Shown here: positions 1-5,020 of the stretch, piece after piece
Layout: every line of letters begins with the position of its first letter
How positions within the stretch are numbered: the first letter of the stretch is position 1
Assembly: GCA_947589725.1 (NCBI GenBank)
Contig: CANQCQ010000075.1
Coordinates: forward strand, 1 to 5,113
DNA from: an uncultured Bacilli bacterium
Lineage (GTDB): Bacteria > Bacillota_I > Bacilli_A > RF39 > UBA660
Direction: 5' to 3'
Length of the DNA: 5,113 nucleotides
Translations under genes and position numbers: made by a program
Notes under the pieces: generated by a model
The model's database searches: none
Seen by the model: the letters and a program-made list of their open reading frames with translations, nothing else
Told to the model about the DNA's origin: nothing

Positions 1-164
1 CTAACCATTTTGGCGGTTTTTCCTGTATGTGGTCTATTAAAATAAGAATTTACTCTTTTCTTTAAATCTTTAGCTTTACCTACATAAATTATTACACCAT
101 CACTGTTTTTCATTTGATATGAACCCGGTAAATGAGGTATTAATTTTAACTTATCCTTAAACAT
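1..164 (-). CDS. uvrC: UvrC, excinuclease ABC subunit C (N-terminal part; runs off the left edge)
   Basis: The first 54 codons of a minus-strand gene whose remainder lies beyond base 1. The translation begins [20 protein letters not shown] and continues with [18 protein letters not shown], which is the GIY-YIG nuclease domain opening of UvrC: PGSY at residues 13-16, YVGKAKDL at 27-34, and the conserved Arg at 37 in KKRVNSYF. UvrC makes the 3' incision in nucleotide excision repair in complex with UvrB and damaged DNA. The length, Lys-Ala after YVG and the SYF ending distinguish it from small standalone GIY-YIG (YhbQ-like) proteins. The ATG at 164-162 is supported by an AGGTG ribosome binding site at 171-175, six bases upstream. 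It is divergent from the YigZ-family gene. The later UvrC domains (UVR, RNase H-like, HhH) cannot be seen here. Confidence 0.93.
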   Translation of the reverse strand, partial: MFKDKLKLIPHLPGSYQMKNSDGVIIYVGKAKDLKKRVNSYFNRPHTGKTAKMV

Positions 165-183
165 ATTTTTCACCTACATCATT

Positions 184-189
184 ATTATA
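184..189 (-). promoter_or_regulatory. Probable -10 box of uvrC
   Basis: Reading the minus strand, a consensus TATAAT sits 20 bases upstream of the uvrC ATG, and transcription would start close to 177, just before the AGGTG ribosome binding site. The hexamer 17 bp upstream (CTTAAA, 207-212) matches the -35 consensus at only three positions, so the call rests on the -10. Confidence 0.5.
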
Positions 190-213
190 CTACAATTTTT
201 TATTTTTTTAAGG

Positions 214-219
214 TATAAT
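214..219 (+). promoter_or_regulatory. Probable -10 box of the YigZ-family gene
   Basis: A consensus TATAAT on the plus strand, back to back with the uvrC -10. Transcription would start near 226, leaving a leader of only about nine bases with at most a weak GGTG pairing site before the ATG at 235. Expression would be nearly leaderless. There is no convincing -35 hexamer at 16-18 bp. Confidence 0.4.
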
Positions 220-234
220 TAATATGGTGTTGTT

Positions 235-591
235 ATGAAATTATTAAATACTTATACTTTAGAAATTAAAAAATCTAAATTTATAGCTTTATATTATGAA
301 ATAAATACTAAAGATGAAGTTTTAAATATTTTAACAGAATTAAAAAAAGAACATAAGAAAGCTAAACATTTTCCTTATGCCTATAAAATAGATATGAATA
401 TTAAAAAATCTGATGATAAAGAACCTAGTAATACGGCCGGATTACCTATCTTAAATATAATCGAAAAAAATAATCTTAATAATACATTAATAGTTATTAT
501 AAGATATTTTGGAGGTATTAAACTAGGTGCCGGTGGTTTACTTCGAGCTTATAGTAATTCCGCAAGAGAAGTTATTAAATTGAATCAATAA
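235..591 (+). CDS. YigZ/IMPACT (UPF0029) family protein, single-domain short form
   Basis: A 118-residue protein matching the N-terminal domain of the YigZ/IMPACT family. Visible signatures are KKSKFIA at 12-18, KHFPYAY near 44-50, the SDD-x-EPSNTAG block at 59-69 (the usual Gly after SDD is Lys62 here) and RYFGGIKLGAGGLLRAY at 90-106. The bacterial members are usually about 200 residues, with a second ferredoxin-like domain (DUF1949) after this one. Here the protein stops right after the first domain with a clean TAA, and nothing in frame downstream resembles the second domain. The eukaryotic homologue IMPACT regulates the GCN2 translation-stress kinase; the bacterial role is not firmly established, and a link to ribosome or translation function is only suggested by homology. 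Its 3' end overlaps the convergent small-protein gene by 17 bp. The family call is secure; whether the short form is natural or truncated is open. Confidence 0.9.
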   Translation: MKLLNTYTLEIKKSKFIALYYEINTKDEVLNILTELKKEHKKAKHFPYAYKIDMNIKKSDDKEPSNTAGLPILNIIEKNNLNNTLIVIIRYFGGIKLGAGGLLRAYSNSAREVIKLNQ

Positions 592-721
592 TTATTCTAT
601 CATCATTATTTGGTTTAGTTTTATTTACTTCTTTTACATAATTACCAATTATTCCAGCAGTCCCTATAACTACCCCTAAAAAGATTACTATTGATATTAA
701 TAGTTTTTCATAATAATGCAT
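575..721 (-). CDS. Small single-pass membrane protein, 48 residues, unrecognised
   Basis: A minus-strand ORF from ATG at 721-719 to TAA at 577-575. The protein starts MHYYEKLLISIVIFLGVVIG and ends in a charged tail containing KEVNKTK and NNDDR. Residues about 7-27 form one hydrophobic helix with small residues (GVVIGTAGIIG). The tail is polar, so the likely topology is one membrane segment with a soluble C-terminus of about 20 residues. An AGGTG ribosome binding site lies five bases before the ATG, as strong as that of uvrC, and a promoter-like TTGCAT/TATACT pair lies upstream. The last 17 bp overlap the end of the YigZ-family gene on the opposite strand. I do not recognise the family and assign no function. 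The good start signals and the sensible membrane-protein composition are the reasons for calling it. Confidence 0.7.
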   Translation of the reverse strand: MHYYEKLLISIVIFLGVVIGTAGIIGNYVKEVNKTKPNNDDRIIIDSI

Positions 722-726
722 ATGAT

Positions 727-766
727 CACCTATATTAAGTATACCCTATAATTTTATAATATGCAA
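727..766 (-). promoter_or_regulatory. Promoter and ribosome binding site of the 48-residue membrane protein
   Basis: Minus strand: -35 TTGCAT at 766-761, a 17-bp spacer, -10 TATACT at 743-738, then AGGTG at 731-727 and the ATG five bases later. The spacing is ideal. It gives the small gene its own promoter downstream of gene A. Confidence 0.5.
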
Positions 767-831
767 ATAAAATAATTAAACTTTAAATGTTAGACAATTT
801 ATTAACATTGATTAATAATTTAAATTATATA

Positions 832-2277
832 TTAAGAAATACTTACTACGTATGGGTTTTCTATTGTTCCTTTATTAGCAGCAGTAGCATCCCTAAGGGT
901 AAATGTTGTATTTGCTTTTAAGTTTATTACTGGTCGCACACCAGGAGTCGACCAGTACACGGCGTCGGAGAGGAGCCCACCAGGACTCACATCGAACACA
1001 GTTGCATTACCGCTGGTGCTCGTACACTTCGGAGACATGGTCCAGAAATATTTGTTATTATATAAGTAATAATCTGTATTATCTTTTCCTCCAAAACCAC
1101 CTGCAAATACTACTTCATCTGCTGTTATTAAGCCTACTGGTACTTCTAATTTTCCATTCCCTTTACTTGCACTTTTTGGTGTATATAAATCTCTTTGATA
1201 ATCTTTATCTGATACTTCATTTCCTGTTCCTGTAGGATCTTTTCCACATATTAATGTAGGTTTTTGTTCTATTGTATTCCAACTATTAGTATTAGTTAAA
1301 AATCTTGAAAATGGTCCATAAGCTGTGACTATGGTTCCTGTTCCTCTATTTGAATCACCTTCACTTGTCCACCACGTATCATGTATTGGATGTATTGTTC
1401 GATCATTACAAAATCCCGCATTTTCATCTATGTATTGAGCATATTTGTCTGCATTCCAATTAGCTCCATCATACCAATTTTTTAATTGGTTTGCTACATT
1501 GCTTGGAGTTTGATTAGAATGTGTATTATCAAAAGTATTTCCCACTGTACTTCCGGTATAAAATCCTACATATGTATTATCTTTATATTCTCCATTTAAA
1601 GAATATGATTGACTAGTTGCTACTAATGTTTGTTCTCCTGTCTCATGCATTGTATTACTTGGTTTTTCATCCTTACCAAACATTCCTGAATATATTAATC
1701 TTATTGTTCCATCACCATTTACTCTTATTATTCTCCACCATATATCTTTATCTCCATCATCATTTGTTCCGAATTTAACCCAATTATCACTTACTGTTCC
1801 TCTATAATAATAACTTGTTCCATCATTATCTTTTGTTTCATATATTCCATTTTGATCTGTTATATCACATGTTCCACATGCTGGTCCTGTAAAACTACTT
1901 ATTGTTTGTCCTGTTGATTGAGCTATTATTTCTTTGTTTAATAATGGTAATGTTATTGCCATTGGATTACTACATATTGTTTCTTCATTGTTTATTTTTA
2001 CACATACTATTTGTTCTTTTTCATTTGTTTCTATTTCTGGTTTTATTGTTTTGTTTTCATTTTCTATTTCTGTTTGTGGGTCACATTCATTATCTGTTGT
2101 TGTACAATATTTTATATTTGTTACTTCTCCTTCTATTGTTCCGGTTACTTCTTTTCCTTCTTGGGTAAACTTTATTTCAGCTTGCTTTGTTGTTTCTAAA
2201 TCTGGATTAGCTATTACATTTATTTTGGATTGATATGTTTTATTTGCTCCTTCTTCTTTTGTTGTTTTATAATCCAT
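832..2277 (-). CDS. Gene A, C-terminal piece carrying the variable domain
   Basis: 481 residues counted from Met at 2277. That Met is internal to the gene A frame (in KEWMDY) and has no convincing ribosome binding site, so this is probably not an independent gene. Residues 1-110 are a beta-rich, Glu/Thr/Asn-rich stretch with Cys58, 65, 92 and 102. A CGTC motif follows at 134-137. From about 150 the sequence is homologous to gene B: SYYYRG, NWVKFGTND, WWRIIRVNGDGTIRLIY (180-196), GFCNDRTIHP (288-297), TLICGKDPTGTGNEVS (341-356), then GLITADEV (382-389). The C-terminus has YFWTMSP (410-416), a 29-residue variable tract (417-445) and GVRPVINLKA (446-455). The WxxSP...GVRP arrangement resembles the ends of DUF6273-like and C-type-lectin-like domains seen in diversified surface proteins; this is a resemblance judged by eye. 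The protein has no LPXTG motif and no C-terminal membrane helix. Confidence 0.7.
   Translation of the reverse strand: MDYKTTKEEGANKTYQSKINVIANPDLETTKQAEIKFTQEGKEVTGTIEGEVTNIKYCTTTDNECDPQTEIENENKTIKPEIETNEKEQIVCVKINNEETICSNPMAITLPLLNKEIIAQSTGQTISSFTGPACGTCDITDQNGIYETKDNDGTSYYYRGTVSDNWVKFGTNDDGDKDIWWRIIRVNGDGTIRLIYSGMFGKDEKPSNTMHETGEQTLVATSQSYSLNGEYKDNTYVGFYTGSTVGNTFDNTHSNQTPSNVANQLKNWYDGANWNADKYAQYIDENAGFCNDRTIHPIHDTWWTSEGDSNRGTGTIVTAYGPFSRFLTNTNSWNTIEQKPTLICGKDPTGTGNEVSDKDYQRDLYTPKSASKGNGKLEVPVGLITADEVVFAGGFGGKDNTDYYLYNNKYFWTMSPKCTSTSGNATVFDVSPGGLLSDAVYWSTPGVRPVINLKANTTFTLRDATAANKGTIENPYVVSIS
943..1029 (-). other. Candidate DGR variable region in gene A (29 codons)
   Basis: The stretch between conserved ATG-TCT-CCG (MSP) and GGT-GTG (GV) encodes 29 residues unlike those in gene B, although the tract has the same length there. 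By hand count it is about 57% G+C, against an AT-rich surrounding gene, with many C- or G-ending codons (CTC, TCC, GAC, GCC, GTG, TAC, TCG) that are rare elsewhere in the gene. Both features fit a copy of a template repeat whose adenines were randomised. No template repeat is visible in the window. Confidence 0.55.
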
Positions 2278-2343
2278 CCATTCTTTTATGGTAAATTCTT
2301 TACTTGTATTTCCACTTATTGTTCCTTTATATAAATTATATGA

Positions 2344-2757
2344 CTAATATGCATTATCTATTGATGCTTCTCTTTTATTTTCTTGTTTTTCATTTAGATT
2401 TACTATTATATTATCATTTGTATTACTTGATAATGATACTCTTATATATTTTGGATCTAATTTATTTTCTGTATTTAGGCTTTCTAAATTTATTTCATAA
2501 TTTGTTTCTTTATCACAGGTATTTTTTATAGTGAATGTATATCCTTGTTTTTTTAATCCTTCTATATCTGTTATAGGACTTATTCCACTTTCATTTATAG
2601 CTGTTCCTTCTGTTTCTATTTCAACATTTAAACAACCACTTATTATGGTATTTGCTATATCTTGTTTTCCACTTGTAGATATAAATGCATAACTTATTCC
2701 TATTATTGTTATAATAGTTATTAATACTCCAATTACTATGATTGTTTTCTTTTTCAT
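2344..2757 (-). CDS. Gene A, N-terminal piece: signal/anchor segment plus beta-rich domain
   Basis: 137 residues ending at the TAG. Residues 1-4 (MKKK) and 5-25 (TIIVIGVLITIITIIGISYAF) form a charged start plus hydrophobic segment ending in a SYAF sequence. This recalls the signal peptides of TasA/camelysin-type proteins processed by SipW, but may also be an uncleaved anchor. Residues 30-137 look like a beta-sandwich: SGCLNVEIETEG, YTFTIKNTCDKETNYEINLE and KYIRVSLSSN, with Cys41 and Cys82. An AAGGGTG ribosome binding site at 2769-2763 precedes the ATG by five bases. If translated as is, the product would be exported without the variable domain. It is divergent from the HTH regulator, and its promoter carries a Spo0A-type box. 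Confidence 0.75.
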   Translation of the reverse strand: MKKKTIIVIGVLITIITIIGISYAFISTSGKQDIANTIISGCLNVEIETEGTAINESGISPITDIEGLKKQGYTFTIKNTCDKETNYEINLESLNTENKLDPKYIRVSLSSNTNDNIIVNLNEKQENKREASIDNAY

Positions 2758-2762
2758 AATAT

Positions 2763-2819
2763 CACCCTTACTTAACTATTTTAATACTATTAATTTTTTA
2801 TTTCATTATATTCGACAAA
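2763..2819 (-). promoter_or_regulatory. Gene A promoter with Spo0A-type box, -35, -10 and ribosome binding site
   Basis: On the minus strand: TTTGTCGAAT at 2819-2810 matches the published 0A-box consensus TTTGTCRAA. Six bases on is a -35 ATGAAA (2806-2801, four of six consensus), a 17-bp spacer and a -10 TAAAAT (2783-2778), with the ribosome binding site at 2769-2763. The same elements at the same spacing precede gene B, which is the main reason to trust them. A 0A box abutting or overlapping the -35 is the known arrangement at Spo0A-activated sigma-A promoters. Confidence 0.65.
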
Positions 2820-2829
2820 ACATGTCAAA
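2811..2829. repeat. Inverted pair of 0A-like half sites between gene A and the HTH gene
   Basis: TTCGACA (2811-2817), five bases, then TGTCAAA (2823-2829): an inverted repeat with one mismatch. The left arm is the gene A 0A box read on the minus strand; the right arm is a weaker plus-strand box facing the HTH gene. Gene B has only the first arm. Confidence 0.5.
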
Positions 2830-2860
2830 AATAATTAATTATGCTATTTACGACATCTAG

Positions 2861-2885
2861 TATAATAATAATATACAATATTATT
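2861..2885 (+). promoter_or_regulatory. Possible HTH gene -10 box with adjoining inverted repeat (operator candidate)
   Basis: TATAAT at 2861-2866 is followed directly by AATAATAT-ACA-ATATTATT (2867-2885), a perfect 8-bp-arm inverted repeat covering the expected transcription start. It could be an operator for the XRE protein acting on its own gene. The -35 is poor, the leader would be about 100 bases, and such repeats arise by chance in DNA this AT-rich. Confidence 0.3.
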
Positions 2886-2960
2886 TATTGTTTTTCAAGA
2901 TTTTGTTACTATTTTCGTATTAAATTTTCTTTTACCAAGATTTACCATGATAATTATTAT

Positions 2961-2966
2961 AGAGGT
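2961..2966 (+). promoter_or_regulatory. Ribosome binding site of the HTH regulator
   Basis: AGAGGT eight bases before the ATG at 2975 fixes the start. The upstream ATG at 2947 is out of frame and meets a stop after 19 codons. Confidence 0.7.
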
Positions 2967-2974
2967 ACGCTATA

Positions 2975-3505
2975 ATGGAAAAGGAAATAAGAAATATTGC
3001 TATTGAAGAAGAAAATGCGAGAAATTTAAGGATTAAATATGGTTTAACTCAACAAGAATTTGGAAAAATATTAGGTATATCTAAAAGTTATGTATCAGAT
3101 ATAGAAAATGGATATATTGGTTTAAGTATTAATCATATAAATAAGATCTGCAACTGGGCTTCAGTTAGTTTTGATTATATTATGGGATTTGATAAAAAAA
3201 CTTATGAAAATATTATTAAAATAGATAAAATTAATTTAAAAATAGTAGGAAAGAATTTAAAAGAAATTAGAAAAGAATTAAAGTTTACACAAGATAAATT
3301 AGCTAAAAAGTTAAATATTACAAGAACTATGATTACACACTATGAAAAAGGTATTAGAACTATAAAAACAGCAGATTTAAAACAAGTATGTGAAATGAGT
3401 GGTTATAGTGCTGATTATATAGTTGGTAAATTAAAAGATAAAACTAAAAGAGATATAGTAAAAAAGATTAAACCTAAAGAAATTAAAGAATTATTAAATG
3501 TATAA
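2975..3505 (+). CDS. Transcriptional regulator with two tandem XRE (Cro/CI-type) HTH domains
   Basis: 176 residues. The first HTH domain covers about 15-71, with LTQQEFGKILGISKSYVSDIENG (24-46) as helices 2-3. The second covers about 93-151, with FTQDKLAKKLNITRTMITHYEKG (104-126). Each is followed by the SFDYIMG/SADYIVG ending typical of HTH_3 domains. The closing tail (152-176) is short and lysine-rich, with no sensor, peptidase or membrane segment. Two DNA-binding domains in one chain suggest binding to paired or extended operators. The gene is divergent from gene A across a 217-bp intergenic region and convergent with gene B, so the A promoter and its own promoter are the natural targets. 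Control of A or B is an inference from position. An analogy to the biofilm repressor SinR (XRE family) is possible, but SinR has only one such domain. Confidence 0.9.
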   Translation: MEKEIRNIAIEEENARNLRIKYGLTQQEFGKILGISKSYVSDIENGYIGLSINHINKICNWASVSFDYIMGFDKKTYENIIKIDKINLKIVGKNLKEIRKELKFTQDKLAKKLNITRTMITHYEKGIRTIKTADLKQVCEMSGYSADYIVGKLKDKTKRDIVKKIKPKEIKELLNV

Positions 3506-3512
3506 TTAATAA

Positions 3513-3542
3513 ATATAAAAATGAGTAGTATTCACTACTCAT
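3513..3542 (-). terminator. Rho-independent-type terminator of gene B
   Basis: A perfect 9-bp stem, ATGAGTAGT-ATTC-ACTACTCAT, at 3521-3542. Read on the minus strand it is followed by TTTTTATATTT, a U-rich tract, about 38 bases after the gene B stop. On the plus strand the stem is followed by AGTAAAGAAGG, so it is less suited to ending the HTH transcript. The stem has only three G/C pairs, so the strength is modest. Confidence 0.6.
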
Positions 3543-3579
3543 AGTAAAGAAGGTTTTATATCTATTAATTATTAATATT

Positions 3580-3810
3580 TTATGTTGTTGTATCTATTAT
3601 ATAGGGATTATTATATAAACCTTTACCTGATATTTTTACATCTGCTTTTAGATTTATTACTGGTCTTACACCATAAGCCGTGCTGTCCACGTTGATGTAG
3701 CTTAGGTCGCCAGTATAAAATACTCGGAAAACAAAGGCTTTACTGCCATTGAAAATAGATGGAGACATTGTCCAAAAGTTTTGATTATTGTATAAGTAAT
3801 ACTCTGTATT
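3580..3810 (-). pseudogene. Gene B, frame-shifted C-terminal remnant carrying the variable domain
   Basis: In the +1-shifted frame, the sequence after the lesion reads NTEYYLYNNQNFWTMSP, then 29 variable residues, GVRPVINLKADVKISGKG and NPYIIDTTT before TAA at 3582-3580. It aligns with the end of gene A (NTDYYLYNNKYFWTMSP... GVRPVINLKA... NPYVVSIS). The ATG at 3768 inside WTMSP is not a real start: it has no ribosome binding site, and homology extends upstream of it. Confidence 0.8.
3673..3759 (-). other. Candidate DGR variable region in gene B (29 codons)
   Basis: The stretch between MSP and GVRP is exactly the same length as in gene A, but most residues differ. It is about 41% G+C by hand count, and its 3' half carries codons such as AGC, TAC, ATC, AAC, GTG, GAC, AGC and ACG. 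In codons 20-29 of the tract the third base equals that of gene A in nine of ten, while first and second bases match in only seven of twenty. Confidence 0.55.
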
Positions 3811-5015
3811 AATTTGTCTGCAGTTATTAATCCTACTGGTACTTCTAATACTCCATTTCCTTTTGTTACTTCTGTTTTATTTTCTCTTTTTTCTTGCTTT
3901 AATGTATATAAATCTCTTTTATAATCTTCATTAGAAACTTCATTTCCTGTTCCTGTAGGGCTCTTGCCACATATTAATGTTGGTGTTTGAGAATTACTCC
4001 AACTACCAGTTTGTGTCGTTGCTCTATGTCCTGGTCCATACATGGTTACTACATATCCAGTACCTCTTTCATTATCTCCTTCAGCATTCCACCACGTTTT
4101 TGCTAGTGGGTGGATAGTTCTATCATTACAAAATCCTGCATCTTCATCGATATATTCATTATATGTATCTTTCCAATTAGGTCCTTCATACCATTTCTTT
4201 AATTCTGATGCTATATTACTTATATTTGCATTTGAATGATTGCTAGAATATTCTCCTCCTGTATTTCCATAATAAAATCCTACATATGTATTGTCATTAA
4301 ACAAACTTGATGATGAAAAAGGTTGATTTGTTGCTACCACTGTATCTGTTCCTGTTACATAGGCTTTGTCTTCAGGTTGAGGTGTATTTCTTGTTTCATA
4401 CATTCCTGTATAAATTAATCTTATTGTTCCATCTCCATTTATTCGTACTATTCTCCACCATACATCTTTATCTCCTGTATCATTTGTTCCAAACTTTACC
4501 CAGTTATTTTTGGCTGCTCCTCTATAAAAGTAACTAATTCCATCATTGTCTTCAGTATAATATAATGTATTTCCATGATCTTGTTCATCTGTACTGGAAT
4601 ATGATGATGGAGCTTCTGTTTTTGTAAATTCTTCTCCGGTTGCTTTTTCTAAACTAGCAAGCGTATCTTCGGCTGTATATACTTTATTAAAATATAAATA
4701 ACACTTGGTATTATTATCATTTAATGATGATACATTTAATGTTTTATTATCTGGGTTATAATCTATCATATCTTTTATTTTAGTATTATCATTTGGCTTA
4801 GTACAATATGTTTCTTTTTTATCTAATACATATCCTTCTGGAATATTATTAGATTGAATATATTTATCATCTTGTTTGATATATATTCCTATTAAGTTAT
4901 TATTCTCTATTTCATCTATATTTATTGTTTTATATTCTTCTTTTGTTTTTATATTTGTTAATAAACTAATAGATATTAACAATACTACTATACTTGAAAT
5001 TATTATCTTTTTCAT
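3702..5015 (-). CDS. Gene B: secreted variable-domain protein, frame-shifted after residue 400
   Basis: The ORF has 437 codons, but only residues 1-400 follow the ancestral frame; residues from 401 to the end are out-of-frame read-through. Residues 1-20 (MKKIIISSIVVLLISISLLT) are a signal peptide or anchor. Residues 42-109 form a small module (IGIYIKQDDKYIQSNNIPEG... TYC... KCYLYFN) that gene A lacks. A linker leads into the region shared with A: YFYRG (162-166), NWVKFGTND (171-179), WWRIVRINGDGTIRLIY (186-202), GFCNDRTIHP (294-303), TLICGKSPTGTGNEVS (346-361), LEVPVGLITAD (390-400). The start has an AAAGGAAG ribosome binding site at 5028-5021. With the frame restored, the protein would be about 488 residues. 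The role is probably cell-surface binding or adhesion, by analogy with other diversified proteins; no ligand can be inferred. Confidence 0.75.
   Translation of the reverse strand: MKKIIISSIVVLLISISLLTNIKTKEEYKTINIDEIENNNLIGIYIKQDDKYIQSNNIPEGYVLDKKETYCTKPNDNTKIKDMIDYNPDNKTLNVSSLNDNNTKCYLYFNKVYTAEDTLASLEKATGEEFTKTEAPSSYSSTDEQDHGNTLYYTEDNDGISYFYRGAAKNNWVKFGTNDTGDKDVWWRIVRINGDGTIRLIYTGMYETRNTPQPEDKAYVTGTDTVVATNQPFSSSSLFNDNTYVGFYYGNTGGEYSSNHSNANISNIASELKKWYEGPNWKDTYNEYIDEDAGFCNDRTIHPLAKTWWNAEGDNERGTGYVVTMYGPGHRATTQTGSWSNSQTPTLICGKSPTGTGNEVSNEDYKRDLYTLKQEKRENKTEVTKGNGVLEVPVGLITADKLIQSITYTIIKTFGQCLHLFSMAVKPLFSEYFILAT
3811..3815 (-). other. Frameshift/deletion site in gene B
   Basis: Gene A has 36 bases (12 codons, EVVFAGGFGGKD) between the aligned GCAGAY and AATACAGA. 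Gene B has five (AAATT). The net loss of 31 bases shifts the frame and removes the AGG loop before the variable domain. Confidence 0.75.
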
Positions 5016-5020
5016 ATTAT

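Larger units (their letters stand above)
832..2757 (-). pseudogene. Gene A: secreted variable-domain protein interrupted by one in-frame TAG
   Basis: One continuous minus-strand reading frame from ATG 2757-2755 to TAA 834-832, 641 codons, broken only by TAG at 2346-2344 (codon 138). The two long ORFs on either side are in the same frame, and the 22 codons between the TAG and the next ATG read SYNLYKGTISGNTSKEFTIK then EW, which continues the domain sensibly. The intact ancestor would be a membrane-anchored or secreted protein: N-terminal hydrophobic segment, a beta-rich domain, a cysteine-containing linker domain, then the large C-terminal region shared with gene B. Since 503 codons remain open after the stop, the lesion is recent, suppressed, or an assembly error. 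A plain one-base nonsense mutation (for example CAG or TTG to TAG) is the simplest reading. Confidence 0.75.

Noticed and set aside
790..800. Second 0A-like box (minus strand ATTGTCTAA)
   Set aside because: Two mismatches to TTTGTCRAA, and no promoter spacing like that of genes A and B.
786..809. Inverted repeat AATGTTA...TAACATT downstream of gene A, as a terminator
   Set aside because: Seven AT-rich pairs around a 10-base loop, and only an interrupted T-rich tract after it on the minus strand. It may end gene A but is too weak to call.
903..1235. Plus-strand ORF of 110 codons antisense to gene A
   Set aside because: Leu/Ser/His-rich composition typical of the reverse complement of AT-rich coding sequence; no ribosome binding site and no recognisable motif. 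The same holds for the plus-strand ORFs at 1902-2531 and 4042-4537.
2277..2279. Met at 2277 as the start of an independent gene
   Set aside because: No proper ribosome binding site, and the coding sense of the frame extends upstream through 22 codons to the TAG and beyond.
2811..2829. TTGACA on the minus strand (about 2828-2823) as the -35 of gene A, with TATAAT at about 2810-2805
   Set aside because: The spacer would be only 12 bp. The alternative ATGAAA-N17-TAAAAT is conserved at gene B, where this TTGACA is absent.
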